A stretch of DNA of 64,000 nucleotides, taken from positions 310,001 through 374,000 of the forward strand of contig NZ_ML660056.1 of assembly GCF_007004665.1 (NCBI RefSeq). The letters are read 5' to 3'. A model generated the notes under the pieces. It saw nothing but the letters and a program-made list of their open reading frames with translations, searched no databases and was not told where the DNA came from. Numbering within the stretch: the stretch's first letter is position 1; every line of letters begins with the position of its first letter. The stretch is from Denitrobaculum tricleocarpae (lineage in GTDB: Bacteria > Pseudomonadota > Alphaproteobacteria > Kiloniellales > Kiloniellaceae). The translations under genes were made by a program, and so were the position numbers. Shown here piece after piece: positions 43,392 to 51,660 of the stretch.

Positions 43392-44438
43392 ATGAGCACA
43401 GCAAGCAAACCCCCGCCTGCCCGGCTTGCAATTGCCGGCGTCGGCCTCGTCGGAAAACGCCACGCGGAAATCCTTGCGAACGAAGGCACGCTGGCGGCTA
43501 TCGCCGACCCCTCGCCCTCTGCGGCTGCTGTAGCGGCGGAGCTGGGGGTTCCGATCTATCCGAACCTGAGAGACCTGCTATCGTCCGAAAGACCAGATGG
43601 TGTAGTTGCCGCTACCCCCAATCAGAGTCACGAGGCCGACGGCCTGGCATGTATTGCGGCTGATGTGCCGGTGCTGATCGAAAAACCGCTGGCCAGTGAC
43701 GTCGCGGGCGCAGAACGGCTCGTTGCCGCAGCAAAGGCGTCCCAAGTCCCGCTTCTGGTCGGACACCACCGCAGATACAACCCGCTGATAACAAAAGCCA
43801 AAACCGAGATTCTCTCAGGACGTCTTGGAGATCTCGTCGCCGTCAACGCACTCTGCTGGCTCTACAAACCTGACGGTTATTTCGATGTAGCCTGGCGGCG
43901 GGAGCCCGGTGCCGGTCCGGTCTTCATTAACCTGATCCACGACGTCGAACTCTTACTGCACTTATGTGGGGACGTTGCCGCTGTTCAGTCCGCGGAGTCG
44001 AATGCTGTCCGGGCTAATAATGTCGAGGACACCGCAGTCGTCATCCTGCGCTTTAAAAGCGGTGTTCTGGGGACCATTACCGTGTCCGATACCGTGACGT
44101 CGCCCTGGAGTTGGGAGCTGACCGCCGCCGAAAACCCTTCCTACCCGGCGACAGGCGCTTTCTCCTACATGATCGGCGGCACACGCGGGTCGCTCTCCAT
44201 TCCGGATCTGAGTCTTTGGGCGAACCCTGACGAACAGGGGTGGCACGCACCTCTTGATCGCAATCTGTTGGAGGCTGAAACCGCCGATCCCCTCATCCTC
44301 CAGCTTCGTCACTTCGCAGAGGTCGCGCGAGGGACGGCGCAGCCTCATGTCACCGGAGCGGACGGCTTAAGAGCGCTCAAGGTCATCGCAGCGATTAAAG
44401 AGGCCGCGAGGAGCGGCAGGGTCGTTGAGATAGACTAA
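43392..44438 (+). CDS. Gfo/Idh/MocA family oxidoreductase
   Basis: A 348-residue NAD(P)-dependent dehydrogenase. The N-terminal Rossmann domain has I-A-G-V-G-L-V-G-K-R-H-A-E-I-L, then V-V-A-A-T-P-N-Q-S-H and the conserved catalytic lysine region L-I-E-K-P-L-A. The C-terminal domain has F-I-N-L-I-H-D-V-E-L-L, the His/Asp region characteristic of inositol or sugar dehydrogenases. Members oxidise or reduce sugars, inositols and related compounds; substrate is unknown. It stands alone, convergent with the VOC gene. Confidence 0.93.
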   Translation: MSTASKPPPARLAIAGVGLVGKRHAEILANEGTLAAIADPSPSAAAVAAELGVPIYPNLRDLLSSERPDGVVAATPNQSHEADGLACIAADVPVLIEKPLASDVAGAERLVAAAKASQVPLLVGHHRRYNPLITKAKTEILSGRLGDLVAVNALCWLYKPDGYFDVAWRREPGAGPVFINLIHDVELLLHLCGDVAAVQSAESNAVRANNVEDTAVVILRFKSGVLGTITVSDTVTSPWSWELTAAENPSYPATGAFSYMIGGTRGSLSIPDLSLWANPDEQGWHAPLDRNLLEAETADPLILQLRHFAEVARGTAQPHVTGADGLRALKVIAAIKEAARSGRVVEID

Positions 44439-44478
44439 CGCTCTCTTTGAATCGGTACAGGCAATCCAGCAGAGGCAA

Positions 44479-44889
44479 TCAGCGCGGATCGTAGGCGAAC
44501 TCGACCCGGACACCCCCTGGATCCTTGATCATCGCGTGGATCTTTGGCCCCGCGCCGGAGGGTTCCGGGGCGAACTCGACCGTCACGCCGGGCCAGGCTG
44601 AGACGCTCTCGAACAAAGCGTTGAGAGCGGCCTCATCCGCGACCTTGAGCGCCAGATGGTGCAGTCCGACGTTCTGTCTGCGGTCAAAGGTTACGCAGCT
44701 GTCGGGGTCTTCCACCTGCCAGAGCGTCAGCACCGAAGTGCCGTCCGAGACAAAAGCAGAGGGATAATCCGGCTTGCCGCCGACCTTCTTCCAGCCCAGG
44801 CAGTTGACAAAGAAGCCTTCGGAAGCTTCGAGGTTCTGGACGGCAAGGCCAATATGGTCGACGCCGAGCGTCATTGGAGTGTCGGGCAC
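44479..44889 (-). CDS. VOC family protein (glyoxalase/dioxygenase fold)
   Basis: A 136-residue vicinal-oxygen-chelate protein with two beta-alpha-beta-beta-beta units: L-G-V-D-H-I-G-L-A-V-Q-N-L-E-A-S-E-G-F-F (first metal-site His) and V-G-L-H-H-L-A-L-K-V-A-D (second). The terminal part I-K-D-P-G-G-V-R-V-E-F holds the last metal-ligand Glu. It starts with GTG, supported by AGGAG 7 bases upstream. The gene follows mtnN by 22 bases on the same strand, so the two are probably co-transcribed. The reaction cannot be inferred. Confidence 0.9.
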   Translation of the reverse strand: MPDTPMTLGVDHIGLAVQNLEASEGFFVNCLGWKKVGGKPDYPSAFVSDGTSVLTLWQVEDPDSCVTFDRRQNVGLHHLALKVADEAALNALFESVSAWPGVTVEFAPEPSGAGPKIHAMIKDPGGVRVEFAYDPR

Positions 44890-44911
44890 GCACTATCTCC
44901 TGTGAGGTCGG

Positions 44912-45712
44912 TCATAAAACGCGGATCAGGCGCCGCAGCACAATGGCGGCACCGGCGGCGGTTTCGTGGAGGAATTTGATGAAGTCCATCCCGCTTTCCT
45001 CACCAGCCAGATCGCTGAGTGAGCGGACAACAATCCAGTCAATGCCAAAGCGTTCGGCAACCTGGGCGACCGCGGCGCCTTCCATCTCGACCGCCTGCCC
45101 GCCCAGCTCGTTGTGCAAACGGTTGCGGGTCGCGGTGCAGTTCACGAACTGATCTCCGGTCAGGATCGTGCCGAATTGAAGCTTTGGCGTCCGTGCCTCG
45201 CCACCGCCCGCCTCGGCTGAGAGCATTGGGAGTTCGAAGCCCTCCAATGCCGTCCCGATCCGGGAGGCCAGGCCTTCGTCCAGGTAATAACCGAAGCGTT
45301 CACTGGGCGCGAAGATCGGCAGGTGACCCGGGTGGTAGCTCTCGGTCACTCCATTGTTGATGATGCCGTAGTCATGCTGAATCAGGTGTTTGCCGACGAT
45401 GACGTCGCCGACCCCTAATGCGGGGTCCAATCCCCCCGCGACCCCGGAGAAAAGCAGGCTTTTACAGGCAAATTCCTGAGCCAGGATTGTCGCGACCACA
45501 GCGGCATTGACCTTGCCCATGCCCGCCTCGACCAAAATACAGTGTTTTCCCTCCAGCTCCCCCTCGGCGAACGCGAAACCGCCATGGCTCGTGACCTTTT
45601 CCTGCTTGAAAGCGCTGCCGAACTGGGCGATTTCATCTGGGATCGCGCAGATAATACCGATGACGGGAGATGGATTTTCGGACACGGCCGACTCCTGATT
45701 GACGGCGGGCAT
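44912..45712 (-). CDS. mtnN: 5'-methylthioadenosine/S-adenosylhomocysteine nucleosidase
   Basis: A 266-residue nucleosidase that splits adenine from MTA and SAH, feeding methionine salvage and removing methyltransferase inhibition. It has V-I-G-I-I-C-A-I-P-D-E-I near the N-terminus, L-F-S-G-V-A-G-G-L-D-P, then the substrate-binding V-E-M-E-G-A-A-V-A-Q-V-A and the catalytic Asp in V-R-S-L-S-D-L-A-G. It is slightly longer than the E. coli enzyme. AGGGTC precedes the ATG. It is divergent from the MoxR gene and followed by the VOC gene. Confidence 0.92.
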   Translation of the reverse strand: MPAVNQESAVSENPSPVIGIICAIPDEIAQFGSAFKQEKVTSHGGFAFAEGELEGKHCILVEAGMGKVNAAVVATILAQEFACKSLLFSGVAGGLDPALGVGDVIVGKHLIQHDYGIINNGVTESYHPGHLPIFAPSERFGYYLDEGLASRIGTALEGFELPMLSAEAGGGEARTPKLQFGTILTGDQFVNCTATRNRLHNELGGQAVEMEGAAVAQVAERFGIDWIVVRSLSDLAGEESGMDFIKFLHETAAGAAIVLRRLIRVL

Positions 45713-45877
45713 GACCCTGCCCGGACAAGACCCTAATGCTATACGGTTTTGCGGCGCATCAGTTCAAGCTGTGATTCACGTCTTTTACAATGGGCGATCA
45801 AACTCTAATCTGCGGCGTGTTTGTGCGGCGCACCCAAAAGTGGGCGCCGGATATTGTCGTCTCCGAGGAGGAACAGC

Positions 45878-46723
45878 GTGCAGTTTCAAGGCACCGATGC
45901 TTACGTCGCGACTGAGGATTTGAAGGTGGGCGTGAATGCGGCCATCACACTCGAGAGGCCCTTGTTGGTCAAAGGGGAACCGGGAACGGGAAAGACCGTG
46001 CTCGCCGAACAGATCGCGCAGTCGTTGGGCCGGAACCTGATTGAATGGAATATCAAGTCGACCACCAAGGCACAGCACGGCCTCTACGAATACGATGCCG
46101 TCGCGCGGCTTCGTGACGGCCAATTGGGTGATGACCGGGTCAACGACATCGCGAACTACATCATCAAAGGCAAACTCTGGGAGGCTTTTGAGGCCGATGT
46201 GGCGCCGGTTCTTCTGATCGATGAGATCGACAAGGCAGATATCGAATTCCCAAACGATCTGCTGCAGGAACTGGACCGGATGGAGTTCTATGTCCATGAG
46301 ACCCAGCAGTTGGTCAAGGCGCGCAACCGTCCGATCGTGCTGATTACCTCCAATAATGAGAAGGAACTGCCGGATGCCTTCCTGCGCCGCTGCTTCTTTC
46401 ACTACATCCGCTTCCCGGACCGGGAGACCATGGAAAAGATTGTTCAGGTTCATTATCCCGATGTAAAACAGCAGCTTCTGCGGGATGCTTTGACCGTTTT
46501 CTACGAGGTCCGCGAGGTCACCGGCCTGCGCAAAAAACCCTCGACCTCCGAGCTCCTCGATTGGCTTAAGCTGCTGATGTCCGAGGATATGCCCGAGGAT
46601 ATCCTGCGGTCTCATGACCGTTCGAGCATGATCCCGCCGCTCTACGGTGCTTTGCTCAAGTCGGAACAGGATGTCCACCTCTTCGAGCGTCTCGCATTTC
46701 TGAACCGCCGGGAGCGGACCTGA
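45878..46723 (+). CDS. MoxR-type AAA ATPase (CoxD-like)
   Basis: A 281-residue AAA+ ATPase from a GTG start at 45878, directly after the strong site GAGGAGGAAC. It has Walker A G-E-P-G-T-G-K-T and Walker B V-L-L-I-D-E-I-D-K-A-D, the sensor I-T-S-N-N-E-K-E-L-P-D-A-F-L-R-R-C region and a helical lid. The MoxR group works with VWA proteins as a metal-cofactor insertion or complex-remodelling chaperone. The VWA gene follows after 43 bases. An upstream extension of the frame to 45821 lacks a ribosome binding site. Which complex it serves is not shown by neighbours. Confidence 0.92.
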   Translation: MQFQGTDAYVATEDLKVGVNAAITLERPLLVKGEPGTGKTVLAEQIAQSLGRNLIEWNIKSTTKAQHGLYEYDAVARLRDGQLGDDRVNDIANYIIKGKLWEAFEADVAPVLLIDEIDKADIEFPNDLLQELDRMEFYVHETQQLVKARNRPIVLITSNNEKELPDAFLRRCFFHYIRFPDRETMEKIVQVHYPDVKQQLLRDALTVFYEVREVTGLRKKPSTSELLDWLKLLMSEDMPEDILRSHDRSSMIPPLYGALLKSEQDVHLFERLAFLNRRERT

Positions 46724-46766
46724 TCGCCAAAGAGAGACAGACCACCTCCATTAGGGCTGCGAAGCG

Positions 46767-47951
46767 ATGTTCCTGAAACTCTTCTTTGAACTGCGCGATG
46801 CCGAAGTGCCGGTGACCCTGCGCGAATACCTCGATCTGCTGAATGGGGTGGTCTCCGGGGTCGCGGACTTCCGGGTCGATGACTTCTATTACCTGGCGCG
46901 CACGGTTCTGGTGAAGGATGAACGCTATCTGGACCGCTTCGACCAGGTCTTTGGTCATGTCTTCAAGGGCCTGGAGAAGGCCGAGGGCTCAGGGGATGAA
47001 GCGGAAATCCCCGAGGAATGGCTGCGCAAACTAACCGAACTGAACCTGACTGACGAGGAAAAGGCCAAGATCAAGGCCATGGGCGGCTGGGACGCCCTGA
47101 TGGAAACCCTGAAAAAGCGGCTGGAAGAACAGAAAGGCCGGCATCAGGGCGGCAGCAAGTGGATCGGCACCGGCGGAACCTCGCCTTACGGCGCCTACGG
47201 CTATAATCCGGAGGGCGTGCGCATCGGCCAGGACGGCAACCGGAATTTCAGCGCGGTCAAGGTCTGGGACAAGCGCGAGTTCAAGGATTTGGATTCAAAC
47301 GTCGAACTCGGCACCCGCAACATCAAGATGGCTCTGCGCCGCTTGCGCAGCTTCGCCCGCGAGGGAGCGGCCACAGAGCTCGATATTGACGACACCATTT
47401 CCTCCACGGCGCGCAACGGCGGCTGGCTGGACGTGAAGCTGGTGCCAGAACGGCACAACGCCGTGAAGCTGCTGCTGATGCTCGATGTGGGCGGCTCTAT
47501 GGATCCGCACGTGAAGACCTGTGAAGAGCTCTTCTCGGCCGCGCGCAGCGAGTTCAAGCACCTGGAATACTATTACTTCCACAACTGCCCTTACGAAGCA
47601 CTGTGGCGCGAGAACCGCCGCCGCTGGAACGACACCACCGACACCTGGGAAGTACTGCACACCTACCCATCCGACTATAAGCTTGTCTTTGTCGGCGACG
47701 CCTCCATGAGTCCCTACGAGATCACCTATCCGGGCGGCAGCGTGGAGCATATGAACAAGGAAGCCGGCGCCGTCTGGATCCAACGCCTTCTCCAGGCTTA
47801 TCCCTCGGCAGTGTGGCTGAACCCCATGAAAGAAGCCTATTGGGGTTACACCACCTCGATCGGCATTATTCAGCAGCTTATGGAAGGCCGGATGTTCCCC
47901 ATGACCCTTGAGGGCTTGGATGCCGCCATGCGGGAACTGACGAAGAAGTGA
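46767..47951 (+). CDS. VWA-domain protein, CoxE-like partner of MoxR
   Basis: A 394-residue protein. The N-terminal 100 residues (F-F-E-L-R-D-A-E-V-P-V-T-L-R-E-Y-L-D-L-L) match the CoxE-type start. A basic linker follows, and the VWA domain has the MIDAS-like D-V-G-G-S-M-D around residue 240 (canonical D-x-S-x-S, here with Gly in place of the first Ser) and F-V-G-D-A-S-M-S-P-Y later. In CO dehydrogenase systems CoxD/CoxE mature the Mo-Cu site, but no such enzyme is in the window. Paired with the MoxR gene and likely co-transcribed. Confidence 0.9.
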   Translation: MFLKLFFELRDAEVPVTLREYLDLLNGVVSGVADFRVDDFYYLARTVLVKDERYLDRFDQVFGHVFKGLEKAEGSGDEAEIPEEWLRKLTELNLTDEEKAKIKAMGGWDALMETLKKRLEEQKGRHQGGSKWIGTGGTSPYGAYGYNPEGVRIGQDGNRNFSAVKVWDKREFKDLDSNVELGTRNIKMALRRLRSFAREGAATELDIDDTISSTARNGGWLDVKLVPERHNAVKLLLMLDVGGSMDPHVKTCEELFSAARSEFKHLEYYYFHNCPYEALWRENRRRWNDTTDTWEVLHTYPSDYKLVFVGDASMSPYEITYPGGSVEHMNKEAGAVWIQRLLQAYPSAVWLNPMKEAYWGYTTSIGIIQQLMEGRMFPMTLEGLDAAMRELTKK

Positions 47952-47990
47952 ACACTTCTGGCGGGCTCAAAATGCACTTGTGAACTGGCA

Positions 47991-48004
47991 TGACAGCGCT
48001 GTCA
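47991..48004. repeat. Perfect 14-bp palindrome between convergent genes
   Basis: TGACAGCGCTGTCA reads the same on both strands and lies between the VWA gene stop (47951) and the convergent hypothetical gene stop (48028). It has no spacer, so it cannot form a normal terminator hairpin; it could be a protein binding site or chance. Confidence 0.5.
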
Positions 48005-48027
48005 CTGTACCTTACTACGATTCGGTA

Positions 48028-48834
48028 TCAGACTCTCCTACTGAGCTGAAAGGTCACGATTCCGGAAGCCCCGTATTCGAGATAATAAGTAAACAAGCCC
48101 GCTTTTTGGCGTTCCGGGTATCGGGCCGCTCTGTAGTTCTCTGATGTGTAGAGTTTCCACTTTTGAATGTAGTCGATAACATCGTCAAGCTCAGGGTCGT
48201 CCTTGTTGCTGAAAAGACTCTCGAATTCAAACCTGCTCATGATAAAGCCACCGGCTTCAGTCGAGCCGATGAAGGGATTGTTGAGATAAAAAACGAAAAC
48301 GAGAGGTTCTGTTTCCGACTCTTTGGGGTTCATTGGCGCATTTGTTTTATAGACCGTGACCCCCTCAACGCCGGCGCCGCTCGAGCTCATAACGTAAGTT
48401 GGCGCGTTGTATCCCGACAGGTCTTTGCTCTTCTCAATCCATTGTGCCAGCAACTTTGCAAGCGCAGACGTGAGGTCCTTAAACTCTATGTCTTTGGCAC
48501 TTGCTGGTGAGTCCGGGGAGCGCTGCCATATCTGGAACGCTTCTGCGGGTGCGGGAATTGAAGCGGCATCATTCGGCAGCGGTCCGCGATACTTACCCGA
48601 CGCAGGCTCCGCGCCGATATCCTTCTTCAAAGCGCTATGGCAATTGTTTGAAATGATAGCAGCTTGATTTATCGCGCTGGTTGAAAACCGGATGACCTTT
48701 TCAGCATCACTTCGGGCACGCGATGCAGCTTTGAATTGGAAGCCAGTCAGCGCTTGAACAACAATTGCCATAACCGGTTCCGGCGGAGATGGTGGCGCTA
48801 TCTCATTGCTGGCGGCCTTCATTGGATCAGTCAT
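48028..48834 (-). CDS. Uncharacterised protein, 268 residues
   Basis: I recognise no family. The protein is soluble-looking with a Pro/Ala-rich start, a helical section (R-A-R-S-D-A-E-K-V-I-R-F-S-T-S-A-I-N-Q-A) and a beta-rich second half containing V-F-V-F-Y-L-N-N-P-F-I-G and L-F-T-Y-Y-L-E-Y-G. No signal peptide or membrane segment is seen. GGGAA immediately before the ATG is the likely ribosome binding site. Neighbours give no functional hint. It converges on the VWA gene. Confidence 0.7.
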   Translation of the reverse strand: MTDPMKAASNEIAPPSPPEPVMAIVVQALTGFQFKAASRARSDAEKVIRFSTSAINQAAIISNNCHSALKKDIGAEPASGKYRGPLPNDAASIPAPAEAFQIWQRSPDSPASAKDIEFKDLTSALAKLLAQWIEKSKDLSGYNAPTYVMSSSGAGVEGVTVYKTNAPMNPKESETEPLVFVFYLNNPFIGSTEAGGFIMSRFEFESLFSNKDDPELDDVIDYIQKWKLYTSENYRAARYPERQKAGLFTYYLEYGASGIVTFQLSRRV

Positions 48835-49270
48835 TTCCCAGATGCCCCTTGAACGAGTTTTAGCCTCAAGACTTTGGAGCCAGACTCACAAAAAAAAACA
48901 GGGGAGGCGCCGGGTGATTGACTTCTGCATACGGCGATCTTTTTGAGTTGCTTGAGTAACCCGCATTTTACCGAGCATAACGCGGCAACCTTTACGCAAA
49001 GTGCTAAGGCAGAAAAACTGCTCTCAAATTCCTCCGTTCACTCAAAATGATAGGTCTTTCAGCGAGAAAACGAAGAGAAATTGAGTTTCTGTCCCGTTTG
49101 TGGGCAAGTTTGTCTAAAATATACAACACTGCTTCTATGTGTATTTACTCTATCCGCTAATGTCTGAAGAAACACTCGGTTCGGGTCGCATAGAAAAACC
49201 CGCTCACCGCTGTACGCGATCCCAATCCAAAATGTCCTGAACGGCAGTGTCAAATCGAAAAACTATGGCT
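48835..49270. other. 436-base intergenic region
   Basis: No convincing gene. It lies upstream of the minus-strand 268-residue gene and 3' of the PEP-CTERM gene, and is more AT-rich than its neighbours, with an A run at 48890-48898. A 64-codon minus-strand frame (49059-49253) has no ribosome binding site and no known family. Confidence 0.4.
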
Positions 49271-49957
49271 TCAGATGCAGCGAAAATGGTCTCTCGCTGA
49301 CATCCTTGAGGCCATTGAGTTTCGCCGGCGCAAACCCGCTGCCGAAAGGCCGATCAAACCGAGACCAAACAAACTGAGAGTTGCAGGCTCGGGAACGGCA
49401 ACCGGATTGCTGTTGAGCGAGAAGAAGAGGTTCAGGTTCGAATTGCTGAAAACGCCGTTGTTGTTCCTGGAGAGACTGGATCCCCCCTGGTCCGCCAGCC
49501 AACCCCAGACCCGAAGATCATCGGAAACATCAGTGATCGATAGCCAGTAGCGTGTGTCCGCCTCAAGAAACAAGCCGGCGCCCAAGTCCGCCTCATAGTG
49601 GTAGACGAAGGAAAAATCACTATCCTGGGTTATCACGGGATCCAACGTGATTTGAAACAGCGGCGTGCTGGCCGGCCTCGATCCGCTGTGCGCATAAAAG
49701 CCGATTTCAAAGGTGGTACTGGGGAACACCTTGCCCATCCAGGTGAGCGAAGTCACCGTTGAGGCGGATGACAGGCGGAAGTCATCGAAAGCGGTTCTTT
49801 CGAAGTTGCTGTTAAAAGCCTTACCATCACTCGTGGCTGCATTCGTGTTTTTGGTTCCCGACGGGCCCTGTTCGTAAATGACGGTTGCCTTGGCATTTGA
49901 GATCGCAAGGGTCCCGACTAACATCAGGCCGGCCAGTACGGCCGAGAATAATTTCAT
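49271..49957 (-). CDS. PEP-CTERM sorting-domain protein
   Basis: A 228-residue exported protein. The N-terminal signal peptide (M-K-L-F-S-A-V-L-A-G-L-M-L-V-G-T-L-A) ends near A-K-A. The mature part is beta-rich, with Y-H-Y-E-A-D-L-G-A-G-L-F-L-E-A-D-T-R-Y-W. The C-terminus has V-P-E-P-A-T-L-S, a hydrophobic helix G-L-G-L-I-G-L-S-A-A-G and L-R-R-R, the PEP-CTERM signal recognised by an exosortase (EpsH). About 15 further residues follow the Arg cluster, which is longer than usual. No exosortase gene is in the window. ATG 49957 is preferred over the longer frame to 50047. Such proteins are usually linked to exopolysaccharide and cell aggregation. Confidence 0.9.
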   Translation of the reverse strand: MKLFSAVLAGLMLVGTLAISNAKATVIYEQGPSGTKNTNAATSDGKAFNSNFERTAFDDFRLSSASTVTSLTWMGKVFPSTTFEIGFYAHSGSRPASTPLFQITLDPVITQDSDFSFVYHYEADLGAGLFLEADTRYWLSITDVSDDLRVWGWLADQGGSSLSRNNNGVFSNSNLNLFFSLNSNPVAVPEPATLSLFGLGLIGLSAAGLRRRNSMASRMSARDHFRCI

Positions 49958-50113
49958 TACACCGATTCCCCATGGAGAAGTATTGTGTCGGCTCAAGTTG
50001 CGGCCGCATGCTATCGGGAATAGGCACGACACCCGTCGTGAAAGCACTGGAAATTTGTGGAAATCTTTACGGGGGGTTAGTCCTTGCGAGACAGGATTTG
50101 TCAGAGCAAAACC

Positions 50114-51121
50114 TCACTCGACCTTCCGTTCCGTGACTGTTGCGACGTTGTTCCGTGGCCTGCCTTTGGTGCATCTGCCACCCAGAATCTTGTTTAAGCG
50201 CTTACTGTCTTGAATGCTCAACCGGTCAACAGAGTTCATGCGGGCTCCGCTCAGCGTATCCATCAGCGTCCGCTCCAGAGCTTGCGACGGCGCGATATCC
50301 AGGCCGGCCAAAATGAGGTCTTCGACGATAGAACCCTCAAGTGGACTTGAGAGAGGTGCCGCTTTAACCGCCGTCCCTTTTGCTCCTGCGGCCGGCAGAC
50401 GTATCATCAAAACCCGGCTGATACTGGGATGAGGCATGTCCTCCTCCAATGACGCGCCAGCTTTGTGTCCGAACATAAAGTTCGCCGGCGTGTCCGGAGA
50501 ATAGAGATTAAAGTAAAGGTCGCTGCGCTGATCACGCTCACTGACGTCGATCCCGATCAAGCGGTTGCGCCGGGTCACCGCGCCGAAATACCGAAGTGGG
50601 ACCCTGTGAATGGACTCAATGTAGTGCGCGCGCATGGCTGAGTGCAGTTGCGCGCCGAGATCGAGCTGTAAGACGCCGCGGATCACCGGGTGACGGTCCT
50701 GGAAGGTCAGTGCGTGGCTGTAGCAGAGGTAAGTACCTTTCATGGTCTCCTGCCATCCCAGGCTGACTGTGCCTTCCTCGCCCGCATTCGGGTTTGCCCC
50801 CGGCTCGGCCCACTGCTGCAAGAAGCTGTCGACAGAGGCCCGATCGAGACGGTGGCCCGTCACGATCAAATCGGCAAACTGCTCAAGGCTGCAGGCCCCC
50901 AGAAATGCGGGCGACGCATCGAGCTCAAGCAACTGCGCCCAGGAAACATAGACCTGAGAAGCGCGCGGCGTACTTTTGCCCTGCATCCACTTGTAAAAGC
51001 TCTGCAGCTCAAAGCTGAGGCCCGTGCCATGCGCTCGAAGCTTCTGGTAAAGCTCCTTCGCTGTCCGGCAACGCAGAGCTATCCCAGTCAGCTTCAGCTT
51101 TTTGTCAAAGTCACGAACCAT
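50114..51121 (-). CDS. Uncharacterised protein with possible N-terminal helix-turn-helix
   Basis: A 335-residue protein from the ATG at 51121, supported by GAGGAAAG. The N-terminal 80 residues are helical. K-E-L-Y-Q-K-L-R-A-H-G followed by F-Y-K-W-M-Q-G-K-S-T-P-R resembles an XRE-type DNA-binding helix-turn-helix, though I am not certain. A beta-rich middle section carries the signal-like L-Q-L-D-L-G-A-Q-L and I-G-I-D-V-S-E-R-D-Q-R-S. No membrane helix is seen. The end is basic (G-R-C-T-K-G-R-P-R-N-N). It lies just upstream of the PEP-CTERM gene on the same strand, so a regulatory role for that gene is plausible but unproven. Confidence 0.7.
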   Translation of the reverse strand: MVRDFDKKLKLTGIALRCRTAKELYQKLRAHGTGLSFELQSFYKWMQGKSTPRASQVYVSWAQLLELDASPAFLGACSLEQFADLIVTGHRLDRASVDSFLQQWAEPGANPNAGEEGTVSLGWQETMKGTYLCYSHALTFQDRHPVIRGVLQLDLGAQLHSAMRAHYIESIHRVPLRYFGAVTRRNRLIGIDVSERDQRSDLYFNLYSPDTPANFMFGHKAGASLEEDMPHPSISRVLMIRLPAAGAKGTAVKAAPLSSPLEGSIVEDLILAGLDIAPSQALERTLMDTLSGARMNSVDRLSIQDSKRLNKILGGRCTKGRPRNNVATVTERKVE

Positions 51122-51660
51122 CTTTCCTCGATCTGCCTGGAGCAGTACCGGCAAGGCCGTCCGGCCTGCCCGTTTCTGAAGAAAGACAGTCGAGAGCTCA
51201 AATTTGAAGAGGAAACGGGTGTTTGTCCCTTATAGATGCGATTTTGTCCAAAACGTTATAACACCGGTTCGGTGTAAATCCCGGCACCATCACTCAAGCA
51301 TCGAATCGCCTGCCAGAATCGGACTGCCCTCCCCCGCGCATTTCTCGATGAGTGGTCGCTTGCATCTGTGCGGGGATCGGGTAGAGAGGCGATACATCGC
51401 GTCAGACCTGAAGTCTTACCTTTCGCTTTCACGAATACTTTATACACAACCCCCATAAGAACTGGGTTCTTCAGAACACACTATGATATGTTTATTTTCT
51501 GGTAATCAGTGGCGGGGGCCTGATTCGTCCTTTTGTGAAGCAGAAGCAGTGATGCTTCCGCCAAATAACGGCATATCCCAAAAAGCCAACGGTGAGAGAA
51601 AAAAACATCCCCATGCTGGGCAGGGTAGAAGCGTTTCGGCAGCGGTTTTGGAATAAAGTG
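51122..51660. other. Intergenic region upstream of the DISM-AraC gene
   Basis: No firm gene. AAGAAC-TGG-GTTCTT (51457-51471) is a small perfect inverted repeat followed by a further GAAC, a possible regulatory site. The start of the next gene is uncertain here: GTG 51592, ATG 51613 and ATG 51661 are all in frame. Confidence 0.45.

Noticed and set aside
49059-49253. 64-codon minus-strand frame
   Set aside because: No ribosome binding site and no family; kept only as part of the intergenic note.
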